DNA from: Vibrio penaeicida
GTDB taxonomy: Bacteria; Pseudomonadota; Gammaproteobacteria; Enterobacterales; Vibrionaceae
Length of the DNA: 64,000 nt
Assembly: GCF_002933855.1 (NCBI RefSeq)
Contig: NZ_BFAQ01000027.1
Span: 23,259-87,258, forward strand
Reading direction: 5' to 3'
In this document: positions 17,901-26,041 of the stretch, piece after piece
How the letters are laid out: each line of letters begins with the position of its first letter
Numbering within the stretch: the first letter of the stretch is position 1
Notes under the pieces: model-generated
What the model saw: only the letters and a program-made list of their open reading frames with translations
Told to the model about the DNA's origin: nothing
Database searches by the model: none
Position numbers and translations under genes: made by a program

Positions 17901-18085
17901 TCTATCTCCCAATTGCAGACGAAATTGCAGAACGTCTGGATAGACCCGGAGAAGAAGTGCCACAAGGTGACCCTTGGGATGTTCGGATCCCAACCTCACT
18001 GGTGCACTTGAGAGCCGACGACAAGTTGCCGAAATGGAAACAGAATGAAGACGGAGAGTGGGTTGAAGATTTGGATGGAGATTAA
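14960..18085 (+). CDS. Large unrecognised protein, first gene of the patatin cassette
   Basis: A 1041-residue protein I cannot place in a family. It has no signal peptide. Residues about 195-225 are a charged coiled coil (QKQREKLRQEALERQRKQAE). Residues 400-435 contain a mildly hydrophobic Gly-rich stretch (ITIGLLGNLGNWVAPLLV). Residues 470-530 are a Glu/Arg/Thr-rich helix with many TE and RE pairs, followed at 535-560 by an alternating small/polar stretch (KAGLSVSGKYGPVVEFSASA) and another Ser/Thr-rich helix. The segment AGVYQWVNKVYQAQMYNYGI (about 611-630) is a likely conserved core. The C-terminal 350 residues are mixed alpha/beta with a second coiled coil near 810-835. GGAG precedes the chosen ATG. 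Its stop is 3 bp before the patatin start, implying coupled translation. Confidence 0.75.
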   Translation: METLFRLVLKRPAVSQSEDAPSIELSQATDFQAELGQAEGQNDSRKALKTAATKYVQGQRFVHTPKNHDIYKPWQALAASLDSLEPNDAVTNQQVSNAIKAAFGSDPNQIVGQGGYKKAVEQLRDSVLAIKYLPQEHNKPIEILSQMLRDLELIAKTDDDNAFPGTGTALRRYRRRSLKMPTDAQLKSSLSTVEAQKQREKLRQEALERQRKQAESQLNLHTRLNNAVKELSGLEGHSLVHIQQDNKKGFMVAAELRPTAAFERENSLVRAFTKGILDRSKIIDDNLKEAKVGQFSIDVGSESKSLTSLLEKARHFKSGTQAFTPVDLGKVGFLATQQAGTKLTDSTRKILSSRKLDITKDPIDEIVQKLQEEIDMLASDLDGLLGRPMKKSFKRMGKALVMTKTPIATAWNNITIGLLGNLGNWVAPLLVDTRVPRTHGSIAPAGIADLLVIKQQLKAYEGTDIAHIENVLKGETKEREHIRRRETEELLFQETEITTSEERELESTSRFEMSRETSETIKQDSSLKAGLSVSGKYGPVVEFSASAEGSISRSKQEATKTAASFSQDVTQRSANKITERVLERSSLRVTNEVTETSAHGIDNVDGDGHIAGVYQWVNKVYQAQMYNYGIRTMYDFMVPEPGAFLIETLSDAHASALHIEKPMEFNLRPDQITEYNYHSWVQEYGATDVSAPPEIYITKSLDFKAGGGDDDTHYNHSGTIQIDEGYKAIHGVVGNVVNIWEDNFVVDVVIGNRSHRFENGDWVWSTSLSGERESIPFGLQTWKVSDIAAIVEVKCQRTDRAMMKWRLDTHAKLTNAYKARLSEYEEKLSAAELQAGVAIEGKNPTLNLELMKDELKKHCVSILTEQHFDLFNSIETGGEGFPQINIFENEAEGPYVRFFEQAFEWEHVTWVTYPYFWGRKPLWDERIAYEDTDPLFNQFLKAGYCRVSVPIRPGFEGAVDHFITFGELWDGGPLPTISNPLYLPIADEIAERLDRPGEEVPQGDPWDVRIPTSLVHLRADDKLPKWKQNEDGEWVEDLDGD

Positions 18086-18088
18086 GCC

Positions 18089-19372
18089 ATGGCACGAATC
18101 TCTAATCCAGCGGATGTACACTATCTCGCGCTAGAAGGTGGCGGAGGCAAAGGGGTGACTTACCTCGGTGCCATTCGCGCCTTGGAGCGGCACGGTGTTC
18201 TACCTATCAACATTGATACGCCCGGGCAAAACCAGATTCGGGGGATCAGTGGTGCTTCGGCCGGCGCTATCACCGCCATGTTTTTAGCGATGGGGTATAA
18301 CTCCACCCAGCTGCAGCAGGTGCTTAATAATTCCAGTACCTTTACTGGCTTTTTTGATGGACCAAGCATTGGGCTGTCTCGCTCGGTAGATAGGAACAAT
18401 CGACCCGACTTGCACACCAGTGCGCCAAATGGGGTTCGCCCTATCGATCATATTCGCCAACAAAGCCAAAGTATTCGGGGCTTGTCGATGCTGGCGAGCG
18501 CAGTCGGTAATCTGGCGAGGAATGGGGCATTTGGCTCCACATCCGATCCTATTGTACGCAGGTTGATAGCTCACCCTGAGCACTATTTGTTTAACATACT
18601 GTTCGACAGAGGCATGTTCCCGGGAGTGGCAGCCCGAAACTTTCTGCAAGGTGCGCTCTATGGCACTTTGTGGCAAAGGTTGGTTAACCGGCGAACTCCG
18701 CAAGGGCAAGCGCCGCTTATCTACGCCGTAAATGGTTCGGAACTTAACTTTCGTGAGTTCTTTGACCTCACGGGCGTCGACTTAGTGATCACAGGTTCTA
18801 ATATTACTAAACACCGGCCGTCGGTATTTTCTAAACGGCATACACCGGATTTCCCCGTTGCAGAAGCCGTTGGGATTTCGATGAATTTACCAGTGTTGTT
18901 TAAACCGGTTCACGTGGAAGCGAATGTGCCTACAGGGCAATACAACCAAAGAGCTGACGACTATCATGGAATGTGGATGGACGGTGGGGTGTTAAACAAC
19001 TTCCCCCTTCATGCGTTTGATTTTCTATCGCCTTCGGTATCACCACAACACCCAAACCTTAAGCCGTTAAACGCAAATACTTTGGGTTTGCGACTGACGG
19101 ATGGTTACCCGCCATCGCAACGCAGGCGCAGTGCCACACCACAACAAGGTACGTTTGATGTGCTGTTATGCCACTTGGGTGATGTACTCGGTACGGTGCT
19201 TTACCCGTCAGAGGAAGGACAAATTCGAAGTCAGGATGAACGGGATCAATCCATTGATCTCTACACCTACGATTTAGAGACAACAGAATTTGCCCCACCC
19301 GCGAGTAAAAGCGCGACGCCAATCGCCGAGGCCGAACGTTCCGTCGACGCGTATTTTAGTCAATCGCCTTAA
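18089..19372 (+). CDS. Patatin-like phospholipase
   Basis: A 427-residue lipid acyl hydrolase of the patatin/PNPLA family. The oxyanion motif GGGGKG is at residues 17-22, the nucleophile Ser57 sits in GISGASAG, and the dyad Asp298 in WMDGGVLNN, so it should be active. There is no signal peptide or membrane segment, so it acts in the cytoplasm or is exported by a specialised secretion system. The long insert between Ser57 and the dyad Asp has several Arg-rich helices. Patatins serve as anti-phage effectors (for example CapV in CBASS) and as type VI or type III effectors; no cyclase, VgrG or chaperone gene is adjacent. The tight link to the 1041-aa gene suggests one functional unit. Confidence 0.92.
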   Translation: MARISNPADVHYLALEGGGGKGVTYLGAIRALERHGVLPINIDTPGQNQIRGISGASAGAITAMFLAMGYNSTQLQQVLNNSSTFTGFFDGPSIGLSRSVDRNNRPDLHTSAPNGVRPIDHIRQQSQSIRGLSMLASAVGNLARNGAFGSTSDPIVRRLIAHPEHYLFNILFDRGMFPGVAARNFLQGALYGTLWQRLVNRRTPQGQAPLIYAVNGSELNFREFFDLTGVDLVITGSNITKHRPSVFSKRHTPDFPVAEAVGISMNLPVLFKPVHVEANVPTGQYNQRADDYHGMWMDGGVLNNFPLHAFDFLSPSVSPQHPNLKPLNANTLGLRLTDGYPPSQRRRSATPQQGTFDVLLCHLGDVLGTVLYPSEEGQIRSQDERDQSIDLYTYDLETTEFAPPASKSATPIAEAERSVDAYFSQSP

Positions 19373-19403
19373 CATCTAGTCTCCATAGCATCTAGTCTCC
19401 ATA
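19373..19403. repeat. 16-bp tandem duplication at the end of the patatin gene
   Basis: CATCTAGTCTCCATA occurs at 19373-19387 and again at 19389-19403, a tandem repeat with a 16-bp period. It begins just after the patatin stop and runs into the end of the convergent AraC gene, so a replication slip here could have set that gene's present C-terminus. Confidence 0.75.
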
Positions 19404-20405
19404 ACAACCACCGCTCAGTTCGTTCAACGTTCTGAGCGGTTTTATTTTGATCCACACTTCCATATCAACCCACTCTGGCTTGCCGTTTTTATCAAACCGC
19501 GCCGAAATTGGTCGGTCATAGCGCTCGATGAGAGGGGCAACATCTGGCTCATACCCGCTATACGGCAGCCATTTCGCATACAAGCTTATCTGAAACTTCG
19601 CGGCGTTATCTGGTTTGCCCTGATACCGAAACGCTGCGTACCGACCTGCGTTTAACTTGCCGAGTTCGAACGGTTCGTGGATTTTACTTCGCTGTTCTGG
19701 CGTGATCATAAGTGCCGCATCATATCGGCACTTTTCTCTGGGGGTAAAAAGCAGGTTGTCGTGGCACATCGCGAGCCGAACTTGATCCATGGCACCTATG
19801 TCGTTCTCTAGCCCCCAATCAATCAACGTATTCCAGCACTGGAATATACTTGGCAATAAATAGCCTTCTTCCGACCTCAAAATACAAAGCTCAGTATCTG
19901 GCGATTCAAAGATCCTGTCGGGGGTAATAGCCTCACTAGGTGGGCAAACTTTGGCTTCGGATCGCAATGTATGAATGTGCTGTAAAATAGCCGTATCAAT
20001 TGGCTGCTTCAGCGGCACTTTCGCGCCATTCAACGAAGTGGGCTTGCCACTCTTTACGCCGTAGGGCGTGATACCAAAATGATCTTTAAATGAGCGTGAG
20101 AAATTCGCACTACTGGAAAAACCAAATTGCATGGCGATATCCGTTATCGATAATGATTCGTGAAAAAGCAACGCGTTTGCCGCTTTTTCAAGCCTTAATC
20201 GATTGCTGTATTGCGATAAACTTTCACCAATAATCGCGCTAAAGATTCGCTGAAAGTGATATTTGGAAAAGTGGCTCAGCTCCGCCGCTTTCTCAAGCGT
20301 CAGTGGCTGATCCACATGCTGATGAATATAGGCTAGAACGGGCTCTAGCCTTTCACTATAAACCTGCCAACTGCTGGCTGACAGGGAGTTCACACTAAAC
20401 GTCAA
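19392..20405 (-). CDS. AraC-type regulator with GyrI-like effector domain
   Basis: A 337-residue regulator with the Rob/SoxS-like order: two HTH motifs at residues about 20-115 (LEKAAELSHFSKYHFQRIF and ITDIAMQFGFSSSANFSRSF) and a GyrI-like small-molecule binding domain at about 165-330 (CILRSEEGYLLPSIFQCWN and AGRYAAFRYQGKPDNAAKFQ). Such proteins bind cationic or amphipathic drugs and turn on exporters. Its start overlaps the end of the upstream MATE exporter gene by 11 bp, so the two form an operon, and control of that exporter is likely. The C-terminal codons contain the plus-strand terminator of the neighbouring cassette. Confidence 0.88.
   Translation of the reverse strand: MTFSVNSLSASSWQVYSERLEPVLAYIHQHVDQPLTLEKAAELSHFSKYHFQRIFSAIIGESLSQYSNRLRLEKAANALLFHESLSITDIAMQFGFSSSANFSRSFKDHFGITPYGVKSGKPTSLNGAKVPLKQPIDTAILQHIHTLRSEAKVCPPSEAITPDRIFESPDTELCILRSEEGYLLPSIFQCWNTLIDWGLENDIGAMDQVRLAMCHDNLLFTPREKCRYDAALMITPEQRSKIHEPFELGKLNAGRYAAFRYQGKPDNAAKFQISLYAKWLPYSGYEPDVAPLIERYDRPISARFDKNGKPEWVDMEVWIKIKPLRTLNELSGGCYGD
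19410..19451 (+). terminator. Terminator of the patatin cassette, inside the convergent gene
   Basis: ACCGCTCAG (19410-19418) pairs perfectly with CTGAGCGGT (19432-19440), followed by TTTATTTTGAT. It is a plus-strand terminator, but it lies entirely within the last 20 codons of the convergent AraC/GyrI gene, so it must also encode protein. Confidence 0.75.
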
Positions 20406-21768
20406 CGTAACTCAACTCCGGTACAGAAAGTTTTTTGTACTCTTTAAAACACAGTAATAAAGTAATGCCTGCTGCCAGAACATCACTTGCTACAATCGCC
20501 AAGAACACCCCTTCCAAATCAAAAAAGTACGGCAAAATAAACAGCAATGGACTCATAATAAACACAACACGCAACAGGCTATACATCGTTGCCAGTTTGG
20601 CGTTGCCTTTTGCTTGGTAGAACCCTGTCGCCAGCATGTTGATTCCAGCCAATGGTAAGCCCCAAATGGTGGCAAATATGATGATCTTGCCATAGGAAAT
20701 CAATTCCGCTTCCGCTGTAAATACACCCATCAACCACTCAGGGACCGTAATCAATAGGAGGGTGACAAAACTGGAATACGCAACCATTGCTGTAAGAGCA
20801 ACTTTAATACTTTGTTGAACTCGGTCCATCGCCTTGGCACCAAGGTTAAAGCCACATATGGTTTGAAACGCAATCAGCATCGCTATCATAGGCAGGATAA
20901 TGAAAATCGATAGCCTCCCCAAAATACCGTAAGCGCTGATCCAATCTTTAGATGCTATTTCTGTAAATTGAAAATTCACTAAGCCCGTTTGAATCGCCAT
21001 CCCCATTTGAGCGACCAACACAGGCACACCTAAAGCGGCAATAGAGCCCCAAAGCCGAACATTGAATTGAAAGGAAAAGCGAACCAAGGTTTTTCCTTTT
21101 AAATACATGTAGATCCCGATGCTAAGGGAAGCTACTTGAGAGAGTACCGTTGCCCAAGCCGCACCAGATACACCCCAATTCATGACGACAATGAAAATAT
21201 AGTCCAACACAATATTCAAAACAGAAGACGTAAGCATTAACAGCATCATGATCTGCGCTTTACCTTCCGCGCGGAATACGTCGCCAAAAACGGGGAGCAT
21301 CATCGCTACGATAGCCATAAGAACGATAGGTTGAGCGTATTGGAACGCTTGATCATAAAAGACAGGCGAAACGGCTAGAAATTCAAGCACAGCGTCTAGG
21401 TGCTGCCATCCGATAACAAAAAATATCACACTAAGGGTAGCAGTAAGAAAAACGGCGTTCCCCGCCACGTTTCCCGCGTCCGACAGTTTCCCTTCCCCGA
21501 TAAGCCGCGTAAGTATCGCTGCCGTGCCCGAGGAAATCATGGCACCCACTGAGGCGATCAGCATTTGCATTGGAAACACCATCGACACCGCGCCAATCGC
21601 ATCAGCCCCTACCCATCGCGCAATGAAAATACCATCCACCAAATTGTACAAACCAATCACCAACATCCCTATACAAATGGGAATGGCGGTTTGCATAAAC
21701 AATGGGAAGATTGGCGTATTCGCTAATTGTTGAGTCGATGCTTCTTTACTGGTGTTCCTTGCGGACAT
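20395..21768 (-). CDS. MATE family multidrug efflux transporter
   Basis: A 457-residue inner-membrane exporter of the MATE/NorM-like superfamily driven by Na+ or H+. About twelve hydrophobic segments are visible in two related halves; typical family text includes IPICIGMLVIGLYNLVDGIF near the N-terminus and SGTAAILTRLIGEG around residue 95. The start at 21768 is preferred over an in-frame ATG at 21801 because AAGGA lies at ideal spacing before it. It is the first gene of a two-gene operon with the AraC/GyrI regulator. The substrate is probably cationic drugs or metabolites. Confidence 0.88.
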   Translation of the reverse strand: MSARNTSKEASTQQLANTPIFPLFMQTAIPICIGMLVIGLYNLVDGIFIARWVGADAIGAVSMVFPMQMLIASVGAMISSGTAAILTRLIGEGKLSDAGNVAGNAVFLTATLSVIFFVIGWQHLDAVLEFLAVSPVFYDQAFQYAQPIVLMAIVAMMLPVFGDVFRAEGKAQIMMLLMLTSSVLNIVLDYIFIVVMNWGVSGAAWATVLSQVASLSIGIYMYLKGKTLVRFSFQFNVRLWGSIAALGVPVLVAQMGMAIQTGLVNFQFTEIASKDWISAYGILGRLSIFIILPMIAMLIAFQTICGFNLGAKAMDRVQQSIKVALTAMVAYSSFVTLLLITVPEWLMGVFTAEAELISYGKIIIFATIWGLPLAGINMLATGFYQAKGNAKLATMYSLLRVVFIMSPLLFILPYFFDLEGVFLAIVASDVLAAGITLLLCFKEYKKLSVPELSYVDV

Positions 21769-22049
21769 GTTGATTCCTTTTTTATTAAGCCTGGTCGACA
21801 TTCTAGGTGTTAACTGGCTAAAAGAATTTTCAATTCTTGCGATGATTCGATTGCCAGCTTATGTAGCTTAAAACTGTGGGTATCGGAGTTAGCATCTTGA
21901 GGTTGTAGAGCGCGAATGCAACTGATGTTACAAATGGTATCAGCATACCCATGGAGCAGAAGAAATAACCTCAACTTTGGATAAATAACGTCAGCTTGGG
22001 AAAAATAGAACCGAACACGCTGAAAGAATCAAAACTACAAAAACAAAAA

Positions 22050-22075
22050 AGCCCAACCGTTGATTCGATTGGGCT
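22050..22075 (-). terminator. Terminator of the secreted 439-aa protein gene
   Basis: AGCCCAA and TTGGGCT (22050-22056 and 22069-22075) form a 7-bp stem; on the minus strand the stem is followed by TTTTTTG, about 30 bases after the stop of the gene. Confidence 0.7.
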
Positions 22076-22107
22076 ATCGGGGGGTATTGTTTACCTAAAA
22101 AGCGAGC

Positions 22108-23427
22108 TTAATTAAAAGTGATAGCAATCGCAGCGCGTTTCTCTGTTAACGAGAATATTTCACTTTCTGTAATGATATGAAGCTTGCGGCTATTCGCGTC
22201 AGAGTAATCCAAAACAACCGACTTTACTTCTGGTAATGCGTTCTTCAGCGTTGTTACCAAAGCATGTTGGTGGGTTGCACCCACAACTTCTGCTTTATTA
22301 AATGAACCGCTGTCGTTTGCGCTTAGTTTAACTAAAGCTCTAGAACCAATCCCTTCAAAGCTTACGACCATCTCTTCCAAGGAGTGGCTCGCAAACTTCG
22401 CCGTCACGTTCTCGCTCGCTATGTTCCCCACCCATTCTGTACTTTTAAGATCTTCAATTTTGGCGGATTTGACCAAACGATCAAATTTAATGATCTCCTC
22501 AGAAGTATCGGAAGACAGCGTTAGCGAATCGCCATTCACTTGAAAACGGTTTTTAGAACTCAGCTCTCTAGGCCACTCCAAATGTATCCGCTCCAGCCAA
22601 TGAAACTGACCAAACTTAATAGACCCTTGAGTTAGGTCGAAACCATTTGCATGTGTGTGGTCAAACCCAAATGTCGTTCCTTGATTTCCAACAATCGACT
22701 CGCTGTTCATACCATTTGTGATATTGAAACCGCCGAACCTACTGCCTACAAGAGTTTCTGCTGCAATTCCGGTGTCTGTTTTATCGCTTTCAAAGATACG
22801 TAATGCGTGATTGTGAACCACAAAATATGGGAAGTCTGTTGCCGCTTGTTGTACTCGCTCCAAGTAAAGGTCCACAGAAGGCTTCTCATCGGATTGGCTG
22901 CCGGATGCAGAGTCATTTCCTCTAACCCAGTAAGTATCGAGCACCGCTTGTCGAGCGCGTTGTGCTTCTACTTCTTTTGTAACATCACTAAATGACAACG
23001 TTGCACCAGTGACTTTAGAAGACAGGCTCGTTTGCGTGGTGAACAGTCTTATGCTGTTGATGTTGTCTGCCGTTACCAACGTTCGAAGATCATCAAACTC
23101 TTCTGTACTGCATCGATGGGTGCTGCCAAATTTATTGAGTTTAATATTCATCCCACCACCAAAAGCGCTAGTAGGATCATTCAGGTTTAGCGTACCCAAA
23201 ACATAGCCACAGGTATGGTCAATGTTAAATACAATCGAACCCGCTTGAGATTGATCGGCAAATGTCATCAACATTTTTTGGTTTGATTTATTATCAACAA
23301 ACTCCGAGTAGGACATAACACGCCCTTCTAGCCCCTCGGTAAAGGATGGCGTTTGAGCTAGAGCTGACGCTGAAGACAGAGTAAATACGACTGCAAGCGA
23401 CAATTTAGAGAGATTCAGGGGTTTCAT
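22108..23427 (-). CDS. Secreted protein of unknown function
   Basis: A 439-residue exported protein that I do not recognise. The start at 23427 gives a standard signal peptide (KLSLAVVFTLSSASALAQ, cleavage after ALA) and has CGGAGAA upstream; the longer frame to 23541 would add a non-signal extension. The mature protein is rich in beta-forming residues with only two Cys (CGY and RCSTEEFDD, about residues 80-110), which could form one disulphide. No catalytic motif or repeat is visible. It is monocistronic with its own terminator. A surface or periplasmic binding role would fit but is guesswork. Confidence 0.65.
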   Translation of the reverse strand: MKPLNLSKLSLAVVFTLSSASALAQTPSFTEGLEGRVMSYSEFVDNKSNQKMLMTFADQSQAGSIVFNIDHTCGYVLGTLNLNDPTSAFGGGMNIKLNKFGSTHRCSTEEFDDLRTLVTADNINSIRLFTTQTSLSSKVTGATLSFSDVTKEVEAQRARQAVLDTYWVRGNDSASGSQSDEKPSVDLYLERVQQAATDFPYFVVHNHALRIFESDKTDTGIAAETLVGSRFGGFNITNGMNSESIVGNQGTTFGFDHTHANGFDLTQGSIKFGQFHWLERIHLEWPRELSSKNRFQVNGDSLTLSSDTSEEIIKFDRLVKSAKIEDLKSTEWVGNIASENVTAKFASHSLEEMVVSFEGIGSRALVKLSANDSGSFNKAEVVGATHQHALVTTLKNALPEVKSVVLDYSDANSRKLHIITESEIFSLTEKRAAIAITFN

Positions 23428-23936
23428 TGTGTTCTCCGGTATTATTTTTATTTGAACGTCAGAAGTTCTGCGTAAATTCGCAATGACGTATACAAAATGC
23501 GTATCTGAAGTGAATAAATGCTTAGAAAAATAAAAATTCAAACAACAGACAATGGAATACAGTTAAAAAATGATTCCAAAAACAAAAACACCGACTCCGA
23601 CTACTTAGCCAGTTCATATCGGACTGCATCCCTTATAAATATTGGCTTTGCGAAGTTTCGATGGCACGAAGAAACCTATTGATTTTCATTTTTTCCGTCA
23701 ATGGGAATGTTCCCTTTAATTGATCTCCAGTCAACTTTTAAACAAATCTTAAAATCTCTGAAATTTAATTTAGATCTCTGTTTTATATAAAGATCACAAT
23801 ACGCAGCACGGTATCGGTTAGAGCCTTTATCCTCAAGATGTTTGGGTATAAAACAAATTGGCCTACTTTATTATTTATCCGCTCAACCATTTGCTGTAGA
23901 ATCACCGACCTTTTTCACTCAAATACGGGAGATGAC
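23428..23936. other. Divergent intergenic region
   Basis: About 510 bases between the divergent secreted-protein and YegD-like genes. It is AT-rich, especially near 23740-23800 (several TTTAAA/AAATTTAA tracts), consistent with promoters for both genes. I see no convincing operator, small ORF or structured RNA. Confidence 0.5.
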
Positions 23937-25307
23937 ATGTACATAGGTTTTGATTATGGAACCGCGAATTGCTCGGTAGCATCCATGGTGAAAGACACGA
24001 CATCAGGGAAAGATAAGCCCGTATTAATCCCACTAGAAAATGACAGCAACTTCATTCCTTCTACTCTTTGCGCACCAACACGGGAAGCCGTATCTGAAGC
24101 GTTGTTTCGTCATCATGGAATTTCGCCAAGTGATTCCGTTGGCGAGCAAGTGCTCAGGCGCTCCATCGCTTTTAACCGCGAAGAAGACATTGATGTCCTG
24201 TCAGAAGACATTTTATTTGGTCAAGCGGCATTGGACTTGTACCTCGAAGACCCTAGAGAGGTGTATTACGTTAAGTCCCCTAAATCCTTCTTAGGTGCCA
24301 GCGGGTTGCACGAAGTCCAGATCCGATTTTTTGAAGATTTGGTCTGTTCGATGATGGTCAATATCAAAAAAAATGCCGAGCACCATACCGATCAAGTGAT
24401 AAATGATGCGGTGATTGGGCGTCCAATCAACTTCCATGGCCGTGGCGGTGAAGAGTCGAACCAGCAAGCCGAAACCATATTGCGCAACGCAGCGACTCGC
24501 GCTGGCTTTCGCAATATTGAATTCCAATTTGAACCGGTCGCAGCAGGGCTCGACTATGAAAACACCTTGAGCGAAAACAAAACCGTTTTAGTGGTCGATA
24601 TCGGCGGTGGTACCACCGACTGTTCGTTGATAGAGATGGGACCAAGTTGGGCACATCAAACCGACCGCACTGCCAGTTTATTAGCGCACAGTGGCCAACG
24701 AGTTGGAGGGAATGATTTCGATATATACCTTGCGTTCAAACAGCTTATGCCTGCATTTGGTAAAGGTTCGAAAACCCACGCGGGTATCGATATCCCTTTG
24801 AATCAGTTTTGGAACCCCGTCGCCATCAATAATGTTGAAGCGCAACGCGACTTTTATGGCAGAGAGAATCACAAAGTACTCAAGCAATTAAGAAAAGATG
24901 CCCTAGAGCCAGACAAAATCGAACGCTTGTTACAGGCTTACATGGAAACTCTCGGATACAGTATTATTCGTCAGGCAGAGCAAGCCAAAATCTCACTTTC
25001 TGATGCGCCACTATTCACAACTCAGTTAAATTTGATTTCTGAAATGTTGGAAGTGGATGTCTCGCAAGCTCAGATGGCAGAAGCTGTATCGACTCCTCAA
25101 GAAAAAATGATTGAATTGGTCGCAGAAGCCGTCAACTTGGGTGGAAAGAATCCGGATGCTGTTTACCTAACGGGGGGTAGCGCTCGCTCTCCAATTCTGC
25201 GAGCAGCTATCGAGGCTCAGCTACCTAACATCCCAATCGTTAGCGGCAACTTCTTTGGATCGGTAACAGCAGGGCTCACCCATTGGGCAAATACCTGCTT
25301 TCGGTAA
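23937..25307 (+). CDS. YegD-like Hsp70 family chaperone
   Basis: A 456-residue Hsp70-type ATPase resembling E. coli YegD. It has the nucleotide-binding actin fold but lacks the usual long substrate-binding and lid domains of DnaK. Visible ATPase motifs are phosphate-1 (YIGFDYGTANCSVA), phosphate-2 (VVDIGGGTTDCSLIE) and adenosine (VYLTGGSARSPILR). IGRPINFHGRGGEE and FEPVAAGLDYE are typical of the family. The start at 23937 follows GGGAGATGAC and lies at the family-typical point; the frame upstream has no family residues. Its client is unknown. It is monocistronic, followed by a strong terminator. Confidence 0.88.
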   Translation: MYIGFDYGTANCSVASMVKDTTSGKDKPVLIPLENDSNFIPSTLCAPTREAVSEALFRHHGISPSDSVGEQVLRRSIAFNREEDIDVLSEDILFGQAALDLYLEDPREVYYVKSPKSFLGASGLHEVQIRFFEDLVCSMMVNIKKNAEHHTDQVINDAVIGRPINFHGRGGEESNQQAETILRNAATRAGFRNIEFQFEPVAAGLDYENTLSENKTVLVVDIGGGTTDCSLIEMGPSWAHQTDRTASLLAHSGQRVGGNDFDIYLAFKQLMPAFGKGSKTHAGIDIPLNQFWNPVAINNVEAQRDFYGRENHKVLKQLRKDALEPDKIERLLQAYMETLGYSIIRQAEQAKISLSDAPLFTTQLNLISEMLEVDVSQAQMAEAVSTPQEKMIELVAEAVNLGGKNPDAVYLTGGSARSPILRAAIEAQLPNIPIVSGNFFGSVTAGLTHWANTCFR

Positions 25308-25360
25308 CACGCCCCACTTACTGAAGTGCTAATACCAAAGCAATGCTTGAAGGACTATTT

Positions 25361-25390
25361 AAAGCACAGCTCGAATTGCTGTGCTTTTTT
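25361..25390 (+). terminator. Terminator of the YegD-like gene
   Basis: AAAGCACAG and CTGTGCTTT (around 25361-25387) form a 9-bp stem with a short A/T loop, followed by a T-run, about 55 bases past the stop. Confidence 0.8.
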
Positions 25391-26041
25391 CACCCACAAC
25401 GTTCACTATTTGCACAGGATGAGATCTCACTACTCACCTAAAATCCCTGTCTTATCCCTGAAACTTTCCTAAAAACACAGTCAATTTATCTATAAACCCA
25501 GCATATCCACCGTACTTTACAACACAAAATCTGATTAAGCCTCTTATGCAAGAAATTTCATCTCAAACAAATTCTTGGTGACACGACAAAATACATTTCA
25601 TGAATGTACATGAGGTTATCCATACATGATTCCATATATTCAGTTGAATTCTATAAACACGATTTTTTATATCTTAATGTTTTTGGCATGCATTACATGT
25701 ACTCGATTGTCCAATTGTCATGAAGAAAGCTTCAGGGGAGCGACATGACTTACGTTGCTATTGAGTACAAATAAGCCCAATAACTCTCAAGATGTTAGTT
25801 TCATCAAGTGTTATTTGGGTAGATAGGCGGCGAACGGAATTCGTCGTCATATATAGCTTTAGCGAATCAAGGACGTGTTGCTAAATCTTTAGCGTTTTTA
25901 AACGGACACACCATTTCAGCGCTTTAATGCTTGTGTGAGGATTGCCGAATGACAGTAGGCATAGCCCCACCTGTATAGCAGGAGCAAAAATAAATAGGTG
26001 TCTCTGGATATGCGCACCCAAAATAGTCACGGAGAAAAGAA
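25391..26041. other. Long leader region of the first subtilase
   Basis: About 650 bases without a gene. The distal part is AT-rich. The last 200 bases before the protease start are richer in G and C, with small possible stems (CACAC/GTGTG around 25907-25937 and CCTG/CAGG near 25970-25983). I compared it by eye with c-di-GMP and other riboswitches known in Vibrio and saw no match. Confidence 0.4.

Noticed and set aside
18089..19372. Type VI secretion phospholipase effector
   Set aside because: No VgrG, PAAR, chaperone or immunity lipoprotein gene is adjacent, so this specific assignment is not supported even though the enzyme class is compatible.
21891..21904. Further copy of the 282-bp repeat end (AGCATCTTGAGGTT)
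   Set aside because: Only 14 bases match and the outermost ACTTGGGTATA is missing, so chance is not excluded.
25391..26041. c-di-GMP or other riboswitch in the long leader of the first subtilase
   Set aside because: I looked for the GEMM-type core by eye and did not find it; only short chance stems remain.
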